The notes beneath the pieces are model-generated. The model saw nothing but the letters and a program-made list of their open reading frames with translations. It was not told the DNA's origin and ran no database searches. 64,000 nt of DNA, taken from Chlamydomonas reinhardtii (taxonomy: Eukaryota > Chlorophyta > Chlorophyceae > Chlamydomonadales > Chlamydomonadaceae). Shown piece by piece: positions 1 through 10,383 of this stretch. The stretch spans positions 3,680,929 to 3,744,928 of the forward strand of contig NC_057013.1 in the NCBI RefSeq assembly GCF_000002595.2, read 5' to 3'. How positions within the stretch are numbered: the first letter of the stretch is position 1; each line of letters opens with the position of its first letter. The translations under genes were made by a program, and so were the position numbers.

Positions 1-316
1 GCGTGATCGCCGGCTTCTCGGCCGTCTTGTGGGTTGTGTGTGCGCGTGTGAGTGCCTGTTTGCGGCGGGCGCGTGTTGGCTGCGTGGGCGGGCTCCTTGG
101 CGGGCTTTTCGTCCTGGCTGTGTTTTGCCCTGTGTGTGTGCGCGTGTCCCCTCTCCGCGCTCCCGTGCCGCAGGGCTGATGATTTTAAGACGCCGCCTCC
201 TGTCATGCCACCGGGGAGCTCTTCGTGAGCCCGGGCTCCATCCAGCCGCGTACCCAAGTACCCACCTACGTACCAGCCCCAGCGCTGCCAGCCTCTGCAG
301 CCACCCAGCGTCCCAT

Positions 317-462
317 GCCAGCTGTCCCGTGCCTCTCCCCAGCTGTCCCACCCCAGCAGTCCCACATCCGCTGTCCCCTCCCAGATGTCCCTCCCAGCTG
401 TCCCTTCCAGTCGTCCCTTCCAGTTGTCCCTTCCAGCTGTCCCACCCCAGCTGTCCCTTCGG
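317..462. repeat. Minisatellite of 13-14 bp units
   Basis: About ten imperfect tandem units, consensus close to CCAGCTGTCCCTT, with variants such as CCAGTTGTCCCTT and CCAGATGTCCCTC. The open frames crossing it on both strands are explained by the periodic sequence rather than by coding. Confidence 0.85.
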
Positions 463-949
463 CTCCCTTCTCAAACGCAGCTTCAGCGAAATCTACAGCC
501 TGCCCGACTCCCGGCGTGTGCGGCCTTCCGCCCGCCTTCCAAAACGCAACAGCCCTCGCCTCTCCTCGCCAGCCGCTCACAGCCGAAACTCTGCTTCTTT
601 CTTAATCAGCCACAAACATCAGCCACAAACAATGCCTCGGAAACAACACCTCGGAAACTTCCTCCCATCTAGTGCGCGGCCACAGCTCCCCTACCGAACG
701 TCGCAGCACCTATCCTCACCATCAGCAACGCTTCCTCACCTCCGGTTGTGTTGTTGGCGTGTTGCACCGCATTCGGCCTGCCCGCCACAATTGTCGTACA
801 CATTCGGGCCCCTCTTCTGCTTTGCTTCGCCTTGTTCTTGCCCCTGCTTGTCACACTGTCGCCCGGCCATTGTTTTGCTGCACGCCGTTGCATTACGCTA
901 GTGCTCGTCTACACAGCTCATCCGTGGACGCCGGTCGACTGCCTGCAGG

Positions 950-1215
950 TGCGCATCGGCTATGCTATCCGCGCGGTGTGGCGTCGCATTGAGTCTGTGT
1001 GGTGCTATCGCCTTGGCCGGGCGCCCGGAGCGTGAGGAATGCGCGTCAGCAAAACATCGACACAACCTGCCAGCTACCGTCGGTACAGTAACAGCGCGCG
1101 AACGACGCACCAATGCCTTGTCCCTTCTTGCTACGCATTTATGTGGGCACGGGTGGGAGCCACACACATCGGGACTACGCTTTCCTGCCCCTTGCCATGT
1201 TCCATCACGAGCCAC
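950..1215 (+). repeat. Dispersed palindrome-bearing repeat, copy 1
   Basis: It shares a core with copies near 9.0 kb, 43.2-43.5 kb (reverse) and 58.1 kb. Shared landmarks are the perfect palindrome CCGGGCGCCCGG at 1017-1028, then GGAATGCGCGTC, a CGGTACAGTAACA segment, and a tail resembling CGGGACTACGC...CCTTACC...CCATC. Copies 1 and 3 also share the flank GTGTGGTGCTATCGCC before the palindrome. It has no coding capacity and looks like a short non-autonomous element or SINE-like unit, family unknown. Confidence 0.7.
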
Positions 1216-1947
1216 ACATGTCCATGTGTCCATGGCCGACCACCGACCCGTCTGTCAGACTACCGGGGCGTGCGCTTAAGCTGACAGTTGCGCTGTACAT
1301 ATGATGTTTGGGATTGTGTGCCGGAAGAGATTGGTCGACTTTCTCCCGGGATCATGTGAAGAATCCCGGGATTCATATCACGCTCGATGGTCGGCGGCAG
1401 CCTTGTCGCCATGATCCACACGAAGCCTTGGCCGTTACACGTTAGCATCAGATCGCATAGTCTCCATGACACCAGTGAGAGACGCTCGAGTGGGGCTCTA
1501 CGCTACTACGATGCCGATGTGGACGGACATGCGGCCGCTTTCCAGAGGCCAAAAGTTCTGCAAATGCCTTAGTGTGTGCATGCTAATGTGTGCTAGTACT
1601 TGTGCTAATGGGCGGAGCGTTTAGAGGGGCGTTTAGGGCGCAGAGACGAAATCTGGCAGTCCCACCCACATCCGCGTGACGAAACCTTGGGGACCTCCAA
1701 CCCCGACGACCGACCCTGAACTTTGAGGGCCCATAACTTTGCAATTACTACCCTGATTGAAACTCTGAAAGTGGATTTGGAGTCCTCTCGTCAAGCTCTT
1801 TCGTTTTAGAACATGGGGCCTTTCCCAGTCGTAACTACCCCCCCCCTGGCGCGACGGCGCGCGCTGGCAAGCTGGAAGCCTTACTGAAGCACTACCGTAT
1901 CTGCACGCTTTGGGTGCCGGGCCTCCCGAAACGCTAGAACACAGGCA

Positions 1948-2042
1948 TTCTTGGGCCTCAGGGGGCCTCGTGCCGTGAGCGAGGCCACGATTCTCGCCAG
2001 CGGCGGCAGCCGCCTATCCCTGGAAGATGCAAGCCCTGTGAA
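1948..2042 (+). repeat. Short repeat related to the 17.5 kb intronic element
   Basis: The segment shares the order 'TTGGGCC...GCCGTG...TTCTCGCCAGCGG...CCCTGGAAGATGCAAG' with 17478-17573, at roughly 70-80 percent identity by eye. It is probably a relic of the same small element. Confidence 0.5.
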
Positions 2043-2333
2043 AGGCTTGCCCATCCCTTGTGGCTTGCCCTTCCTCACGTTACCCGGGCCCATTGTCCTT
2101 GCCAGTCACCCACGCTCGCATATGCTCCTGCTTCAATCCCATGCTCATTCCCGCTCGTGCGATGCTGCGCAGCATGGTGTTCCCGCAGCATGACGATAGC
2201 TGCTAAAACATTTCTCCTACTGATTATCACCATACGAAAGTTCTGACTTTAAAGCCTATCTCTTGAGCTAGAGGCAACGCAAGCGACACGCGCAACCAGT
2301 TCCCGCAATTGCTGGCAGAATGCTCATTCTCCT

Positions 2334-2643
2334 GCGAAAGTAATTTTGTTTAGTATGCACATAGGGGATAGTTTCCCCGCCCGCCCGCCGCGAAGGACTT
2401 GATGTTTTGGAGCGGATGTCGCCTTGTGATGATGTTCTGCAACTGATTCTATCAAAAGATGAGTTACTAGAGCTGTACGATGTGCTAGCGAGCGGCATTC
2501 ACTTTGATGAACTCCATCGCGGGGCTCAAGCTTTGCTCACGCTCTGGCCTGCCGAACACGCGGTGAGTAAAACATGTGGGAGTAGACAGGCTGCTGAAAG
2601 GGCAGCTGGATGGGAAAGGATCCAGGTGCGGCTCTTCAACTGT
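2334..2643 (+). repeat. Split duplication, copy 1 (blocks 2334-2406 and 2547-2643)
   Basis: Two blocks around the first exon of the Gln-rich gene recur in the same order and orientation at 37673-37742 and 37954-38053. The left block carries the hairpin-like GGGGATAGTTTCCCC. The right block carries the last bases of exon 1, the GTGAGT donor and the start of intron 1. Most of the DNA between the blocks differs between the two loci. Confidence 0.85.
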
Positions 2644-5600
2644 GTGTTTCCCGCCACGGTAGCACCGCCACCGGCGCAGCTAGCCCCCTATCATGCAGCT
2701 ATCACCCTAGCTATCGCCTGCAGCGACTCGCCACAACGCGCATGGGCCCATCCTGGCGGCACAAACATAGCTTCACAAAAGTCTCAAGTCGCTCCAACAT
2801 GCTTGGCCTTGGTCAAAAGGAGGCGCGTGCTTTGCTCAACAACTAGATAAGCACGACTGCAACCACTGTGGACTGCAACTCTCCGCCACCGAACAGGACC
2901 CTCCGACGCATGAGGCCTCCCTTGAGGTCTTGCTGCAAGGCTTCCTGGTGAGGCTCAGCCCCCGCCACGACCCCAGCATACCGCCGCACGGTCTTGAAAC
3001 AGAAGCGGGTTATGTTTTGCGGCCGCTGCACCGTTTAGTGGTCACGGGGCCGGCGGCAGCTAGTGACCAAGGTGGAGGAAGCGCGGGATTGGAGGTGGAG
3101 CTGTGCCGCCTAGATGGCCTCCTACTGCTGAACAGTGAATGGGAATGGCCGGCTGCAGCAGCGACGGCAGACGCAGCAGGCCCCGGCGGACGGCGTGGCG
3201 CAGATGTCGTGATTCCTCCGCCGGGCATTGGGCCTGGCTGTAACGCAGCCTGTGGCGGGGACGGCGCGCAAGGTGCCCCAGCTTCAGCAGCCTCACAACC
3301 AAGCTGCGCATGTAGCAAATGTCGGTACCTCGCCTGGCGGGGGGTGCTTCGGCTGCCGCTGGAGCGGCTTTGGCCGGAAAGGGAGGAGCCGGGCGATTCA
3401 AAACTTCAGTGGCAGGACTCTTGGTGAGCACGGGCTCTGATTTTGATTGTGGGTGACTGTGGCGATGCGCACTTTAACTGTCTTTTATGGTAGCATTTCT
3501 CTTCAAGACGCGTATTGCCATGAAACGTCGTCTCTGCAGGGACCTGGAGTACATGATGGCGAGTGAGGAGGGGCTCGGGGCGGACGCACTCTTCCTGCAC
3601 CCGGCCGCAGCGCCGCCCGTGAAGTTGGCGGTGCTACAGCTGCTGCGTAACCTCGCCTGCAGGCTGCGCCTGCGCCGTGCAGTCAACTACGAACAGTGCT
3701 GTAGACAGCTGGAGGCGCAGCTGCAGGAGGTGACGAGCCAGCTGTCGGAAACGAAGCACCAGGCCCGGGAGGCGGGAGCGTCCCTAGAAGCCGAGATTGA
3801 GCTTGGCCCAGTAGGCGAGCAGTTTGGCCAGCCATTTCAGCTTGCAGCGGCTGCACCACGCAGCAAGCTCAGGACAGATGTGGCGCTGGTGCAGTGGCGG
3901 AAGCAGCAGCAACGCTGCCGCGCAATGAAGGAGCATGTGGAGCAGCTCAACCAGCACGCCGGGGAGCTAGACCGGACGCGGTTGGCGGTCATCACGAAGC
4001 TGAAGCAGGCGAGAGAGAGCGAGGAAACGGCCAAGCAGCAGGCGGCCTTGCTGGAGGATGACACGGAGGCACTGCTGCGGAGCCTGCTGGCAGCGGTGGA
4101 GAAGGAGCAGGAGTGTCGGCGGCAGCGGCTGGCGCTGCATCACGGCGAGGGCGCCACACGCACAGCCATGGCTGCAGCGGGCGCAAAGCAGCAGGCCGCC
4201 GACCAGGAGGCTGGCGGCGTAACCGGGCAACCGGCGAAGCGCCCGCGCCTTGATCAGCACGTGCCACAGGCGGTGAACGGTCTGCAGGGTCCTGCAGCAG
4301 CAGCTACACACGTGGCCGGCAGCGGCGTCGCACTAGGTCCCGTCGCGAGCAGTGCCGGGGACTGCTGCAGGGCGCTCGGCGATGACAAGTCATGCGCACA
4401 GCCTGAGGGCCGAGGACTCGGCCTTGCGGCCGTGCCACAGCCCCAACAGCTGCAAGGGCCGCAAGGGCCGCCGAACCACACGGCTGGACCTGGTCGTCAA
4501 CAGGGCATGGATGCGAACTTCATGGAATGGAGCAAGCTCCAGGTATGTAAACAGGGCTCCAGGGAAGGACAATAGCGTACTTTGCATGCGCACACGGGCT
4601 TCCAGCTCGGCTGTTACCGCTATTGCATGATTTGCGCAGCCCTTAAGCATGCAAACCCTGCCTTCAAAACTGCGGTGTGCAGAAGGGATACTTGTGGGCA
4701 CGCGCCATGATGCTGCGTTGTGCCGAAAGGCACGGCGCACTAAGCGGGGACGGTGCCGAGGTGAATCTGTCCTGCCTGCCGGAGGCCGCGCGCCAGCACT
4801 ACAGCTGCTGCAAGCGGCGCGCAACGGAGGCGGGAACGCAGCTTGTGGCCAATTGCGAGCCGGTGCCGACGGACGTGCACGTGCGGAACTGCTTCAATGC
4901 CATGAAGCGGCAGCAGCAACAGCAACGGCAGCCAGGGCAAGAGAGGCAGCAGCTACAGCAACAGGCACTGGGAGCGGCTTCTGGCAGCGCCAGCTGCTCG
5001 GGTGGTGCGGCGGGCGCAATATATCAAGGCCTACCGCCGCAGCAGCCACAGCCCCACCAGCCGCCATTACACGCCACGCCCCAGCAGGCGCCAACATACA
5101 ACCAGGCCGCTGCGTCTCAAGTGCCACAGCAGTCGGCGTGTAGTGATGACGGCCCACCCAGCGCTCGGCCGGCTGGCGCTGCGTCAGCATCCGCAGCAGT
5201 GTTGGCGGCAGCGGTTCCACTTCTCACCTTCTCTGCCCCCGCTGCGAAGCCGCCACGGCCCGGTCCGGGCTCGCGAATGCAGCAGACCCCAGCGCACCTG
5301 CGGCCGCTGCAGCGCACCCGGCAACCGGCCCCCGCACCAACCAGCTCCCGATCGCAGTCGCCTTCTCCCGCAGTGGCTCCGCCGGTGCAGGCGCGGGCCG
5401 AGCCACCCCACGTGCATGCCGCGAGCGCGCATCCGGCGGCAGCCTTTCCCAAGCCCTCGATGCATGCAGGGGCCGCATTTGGGTCGGGTGGAGGGACGTA
5501 CGCAGCAGCGGCTGTAGGGGCGCCCATTGCAGTAGTGCCGTCGCAGCCATTCAGCCAGCCGCCATACACGTCGTGCCACTATCCCCAGCTACCCCAGCAG

Positions 5601-7802
5601 CCCCACTTGCCTCACCCGCAGCAGCTGCACCCGCAACCGCTCCAGCAGCACCAGCCGTACCTGCAGCAGCTGAATTCACACCAGCACCAGCACCAGCACC
5701 ACCAGCAGCTGCACCAGCAAGGCCTGCCGCTCGGACAACCGCTGCGAGCGGAGCAGCGGTGGCGAAGCGGCGCGGGCCCCGCAGGCTACCAGCAGCAAGC
5801 GCACGGCGGGGCGCGGCTTCATGAAGACCCTCAGGGCCGTAGCCATGCTCCGCTGCCCGCCACTTCGGTGCCACCTCCGGCAACTGCGGCAACGGAAGCA
5901 ACCCACGTGCAGCAATCTCAGCACCATCAGGAACCGCATCCAGCCACAGCAACCATTGTTGCGGTGAGCTCTCGCAAGCACATCCCCATACGTTTAAGCC
6001 TGGCGGCGCCTTATGTTGCGATCTTGCCATGTCCTGCATTCTATTTCTAACGCATGCATCATAAACCTATCCTATTGCAGTGGGAAGGCGCTCTTGAGCT
6101 GGTCTGGACCTCCCAGGCGTCTGCTTCCGTGCCTCGTATGTCGGGCGTGTCCGCGACCCCTTCTCGCGTCGTGCAGTGTCTACAAGGTGCCCGCTTGTTG
6201 GTCGCGCCGCTGCCCGCCTTAAACGAGCCACGACCGGCAGAGAGGACATTCAGCGGCCTCGCCGAGCTACTGCAGCAGGCGGGGGTGGGGGTGCTTCCTA
6301 TTTTCGCAGCGGCCAAGGACAAGCAGGTATGGGCTTTCGCCGATTTGCATTGCGCATGCACATCAAGCTTTCACTACAGTGCTGGCTCACCTGCGGGACG
6401 TTTACGTGCATGTTACACAGGTCGCGCAACTGGAGCCGCACATCCGCTCATACCGCTACCTGGCCCCTGAGGTGGGCCTGCTGACGTTCGCGGCCCAGCC
6501 CGAGCTCGTGAAGGCGCTGGTCTTCACCACCGCTCACGGCCTACATGCCGATCTGACAGACGCAGCGCAGCATCCGGGCGGTCAGCTCGGCGCTGAGGCT
6601 GCCGCCAGCGGCAGGGTCCGCTACGTGGTCAGCTCGGTGACACTCAAGCAGGGCCCAGCGACCGGCCAGGTGCTGTCCGTCTACCTGTTCAGCCGGGCCA
6701 GCGGGGCCTGGGCACAAGAGGTGGGTAGTAAATTACACACGGCACACACGCACACGTGTAGACTGGTCGAGAGGTTGTGGTCTCTGTGTGTACAGAAAGC
6801 AAAACCGCCGATTGCTCCCCGATGTGACAACAGGTGCTTGCGGCTGGCCTGCCAGAGGCCCAGCGGGCGCTCTTCATGGCGGGACATGCTCTGCTGCTCC
6901 TTGCGCAGCTGGCGCCCGGCAGCGCTGCCGCCTCTAACAGCAGCGGCGTGGCTGGAGGTAGCGGCGGCAGTGGCTCATGCTTGCCATCAGCGCCGTCGCA
7001 GCGGAGCATGCAGGCCACATCGCCACTGGCTCGTGAGCCTGGGGCCCCAGGTGCACCAGGCGGTGCTGTGGCTCCGCAGGCAGACACCGCGCTGCCTGCA
7101 GTATTGTTGCAAAGCGCAGCAAGCGTGGCTATGCAGGGCGGGTTACAGCTGCCGGACCCGGGGCCGCAGCCAACCAAGCAGGCGTCGGACGCTCGAGCGA
7201 CAAGTGGTGGCCGCAAGGACTTGCCCAGCAGCAGCGCCTCGATATCGGCAGTCGCTGATTGGGCGCCGAGCGACGGGCCTGACGGCACGCCAGACCCTGC
7301 ATGGCGCCACTTTCAGTCGCCGCCGCACCTGGGGCCGGGGCTGAGCCTGGGACCGCTGCCGCAACCCAGCAAAGCGGCAGCGGTTGGCTCGGGGGTTGAC
7401 GTGGAGTTGGGTGGAAGCAGAAGCTGCGGCCCTGGAGAGCTGCCACCCGCTGCGAGCAAGGCGGCTGAAGTACTCGTAAAGATGCCAGGCCAGGAGCCAG
7501 CAGCGGTGCCAAGTGGCGGCGGCGCTGGCGCAGTTGGTATCAGCGCGTCGCTAGCGCATGCCTCTGGTGCAACAAATATGGACCCATGCGCCCTGTTGGA
7601 GGCGGAGAAGGCGGCGGAGGACAAGGAGATGGAGACGGAGACGGAGGAAGAGGAAGAGGAAGAGGAGCAGGGAGGAGGGGGGGAGGAGGAGTACTTGCGG
7701 GACCCGGGGTCGCCGGGGCCGTTGTGGCCGCCAATTGGTTTCGATGGCCGCACCCGGTCCCCTATATACCTTGTTGACAGTGACATAGACGAGCAGTCGT
7801 AA
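2416..7802 (+). CDS. Large Gln-rich coiled-coil protein, function unknown
   Basis: Seven-exon model, all phases consistent: 2416-2562, 2897-3423, 3540-4542, 4683-5963, 6081-6326, 6421-6720, 6834-7802 (1490 aa). The ATG at 2416 is the first in frame after the repeat block. The N-terminus (about 1-270) is mildly hydrophobic and unrecognised. Residues about 274-420 form an E/Q/K-rich coiled coil. Residues about 560-985 contain a Cys-containing segment followed by Gln/His/Pro-rich runs typical of transcription cofactors. Residues about 987-1170 are better conserved in character and begin with WEGALEL; this could be a divergent SPOC- or MED25-ACID-like fold, but that is only a resemblance. The C-terminus is Gly/Ser-rich and ends in an acidic Glu run. 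A nuclear regulatory role is inferred from composition only. The exon chain is better supported than the function. Exon 1 and its donor are partly copied at 37.9 kb. Confidence 0.7.
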
Positions 7803-10383
7803 ATTTCCACAGACATCCATCGGCCCCTGGAGCATGTTCGGTTAGGTTAGTGCAGCAGGTTCGTGTTTGTGTGAAGGGCGTCGCAGCGCTTCCTTGGTGG
7901 CGGGCCGTGGAATGCGGCCAGCGCCTTGAGATCCGTGCTTTCGGCCATTCAAAGGGCCGGGGCCGAGACGACGAAGGAGAGAGAAGTACGGTACGGGAGG
8001 GGGCACCGGACTGACGGGAGGTCATTCGACTACAATGTGCTAGTGCGCTACTGGCTGCGACAAGCTGTCGAAATAATGTGCACTGATAATTTTGTGGCTG
8101 AGAGCCGCCTCACCCCGGTTAGTGCACGTGTATGAGTACTGTGCCGCATTAGGGTGCACTGCAGTTTTGGGCTTGCAAGGTGTGCGTCAGGCATTCTGGC
8201 ATCTAAACCTGTGTATTTGTTTGCTGAAATTGCGGTGGATCAGGTGGACGCCGGCCAAGGAATCTGATAGGGCACGCTGTCAAGGTAGGCGCTGTATGCA
8301 AGGCAGGAAGGTGGGCATATTCTGGCGTGGGCTCGCCAGTTGAAGTGACACGTGCACAGTCGGTCTATGCAGACGGCTGCCACATTAACACCAGAGAAAG
8401 AAATGCCAAATGGAGACGACGAGGCCTCCGTAGGTGTTCGAGCATATAGTACCTCATGTACAGTAGGCATTCAAACTGGGAATGGGTGTGTGCAGGCAGT
8501 CCAGGCAAGTCGAGCGAGCGAGGGCTGTTTCATCGCTGGTTACAAACTCCTGCCCATAGCCGTACCGCTTCAAAGCATTGCATGACAGGTCTATCACCCG
8601 GACTTGCGCCAACCAGCGCAATACGCCAACATGCGGGAGGGAAGACCTGAAGGGAGCGCGAGTTTCTGAAGAGGAGCACGCGGAATATATGAATGCGCTG
8701 GTTGTGCCGTGGGCAAGGGGTACAACCGTGCAACCCTGCCGTACGTAGGCGGCGGGCGTGTGGGGCAAGGATGCAATGGGACAGGGTGAGGGGCAGGTTG
8801 ATTGGCATAGCCCTGTGCGGGGGAGGAATTGGCATGTGGGACGTGGGCGCCAAATCGACCAGGTCTACCCATGCGCAATAAGTGACATATGCAGGTGTGT
8901 TGCTGTCTGTAACGGATCAGCACATTGATTGGGCGTCCTCTGCATGATTGCTGGTGGGATATCACGATTGCACGATGAAGGTGTGGTCCCTCTTACATGT
9001 CGCCCCGAGCGTGAGCAATGCGCGTCAGCAAACTACCAGCCTGCCAGCAAGTCGGCGAAGTGCCGATGTCTCGGTACAGTAACACCGGCGACATACCAAC
9101 CATGCATACCTTGCCTTGACGCTGCAAGTTGAATGTTGGGGTGAATGGGGTCTGGGAATACGCTGCACACTACGGAACTACGCCAACCTGGCCCTTACCC
9201 TGTCCCATCGCACCCTCTTACATGTCATGCTGGGCACTGACTGGTGGCATGCAAGTCCCAGGTGGGTTGCTGTTGGTTTCTGCGCTTGGTTGCACTCATC
9301 ACAAGTTCACAACGTCCGCAGGCCGCCGCCCAGTGCACCGGTAGTCGGTCCAGGCCCACTGCCTAATCATGCTTGCCTGCTACCATACACACATGGTGGC
9401 ACATTTAACGCAGATAAACACGTTGCATATTGAAGACGGCACGAGCACGACGTCGTTGACATTATCGGGACTATGCCACCCTGCCCCTACCCTGTCCCCG
9501 TGCCTGTCCCGTCGCACTCCACGCACAGCAGCACACAACAGCAGGGCGACGCGGAGGAGTACACCAGTTGCTGGTTAAAGGCACGAGGACCTGCCAGATG
9601 GTAGCCATGTGCGCTTTTGGGGACGCATCGTAACTGTACGTGACTAGTCTGGTGGGCGGCAGACCCGCAGGCGTTTTGGCAGTCAGGATGGAACAACATC
9701 CGTGCCCGGTACTCCGGTAAAGGTTCTGGGGCTGAGTGGAGGTATTGGACGAGGTGGATGAGTGGAACCCGACACCGTGCGGAGTCTCTTGAGGAAGACG
9801 TGTCCAGGGCGTGCCCATTTTGCCCACCAGTACTTCTGAGCATCCCCACCCTCCAGCTCGAGGTTAACCGCCCATGTGCACGAACACCACGCCGGCGACG
9901 CCGTGACTCAGATTGAGTAAGCTTACAGCAACGCTAAGCCGTCACGACTGCCCTGCCCCCGGTTGCCCTGGCGCAGGCGCGAACACCGCGAGCTGTTGCA
10001 CGCTACGAGGCTTTGGCTTTCGATAAGATGGAACGTTTGATGTATACTCGGTATGGATAACGCTCAAGGAAACGTGCATCAGAGGGCTGGAGCAACTTCA
10101 GGGCAGGCGCCCAATTGCTCGCTCGTCGCACACTGGGCGACTGCTTGAGCCGCTTGTGCCGGGCTCACCACTTATTATCACATAGACATCTTATATTACC
10201 AAACGGTTACTTCGTTGTCTAGGAGACAGCGACAGACTACAGCGACACAACCCCCGGCCTGCTATTTCCTGCCCGTTTATCCAAATGATTTGAATTTGAC
10301 ACCTCTAGAAGCAGTAGGGATGAACAGGGGCAGCTATTAGAGGTCACCACTTGCCCCCGAAGCTTTGGTAGCTCTTTCGTAAA
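7803..10383. other. Intergenic spacer
   Basis: No exon chain was found. The stretch contains dispersed-repeat copy 2 and a second partial tail of the same repeat near 9463-9530. The rest shows only short open frames without splice or domain support, and the last few hundred bases before 10384 are presumably the promoter of the NT-C2/DIL gene. Confidence 0.5.
8995..9245 (+). repeat. Dispersed palindrome-bearing repeat, copy 2
   Basis: It matches copy 4 (58.07-58.29 kb) closely: GCATACCTTGCCTTGACG, CAAGTTGAATGTTGGGGT and ATACGCTGCACACT occur in the same order. The 12-bp palindrome is eroded here (CGCCCCGAGCG). A further partial tail (CGGGACTATGCCACC...) lies at about 9463-9530. Confidence 0.75.

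Larger units (their letters stand above)
1..2415. other. Repeat-rich spacer with no supported gene
   Basis: No convincing exon chain was found here. The long open frames near the left end run through a CCCAGCTGTCC-type minisatellite and have no recognisable domain. The stretch holds the minisatellite, copy 1 of the palindrome-bearing dispersed repeat, a sequence related to the one in the intron at 17.2-17.6 kb, and just before the first gene the first block of a segment that recurs near 37.7 kb. The region 1617-1870 is AT-richer and looks like decayed transposon or spacer sequence. Confidence 0.5.

Noticed and set aside
29-901. 290-codon open frame at the left edge
   Set aside because: It runs through the minisatellite, has no ATG-based start with support, no splice context and no domain.
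950-1215. tRNA-derived SINE interpretation of the dispersed repeat
   Set aside because: No convincing A and B boxes are visible in a shared position across the four copies, so only 'dispersed repeat' is claimed.
6081-6720. Firm assignment of the WEGALEL region to MED25 or SPOC
   Set aside because: Only the opening Trp-x-Gly-x-Leu pattern is shared; without a profile search this is too weak to name the gene.
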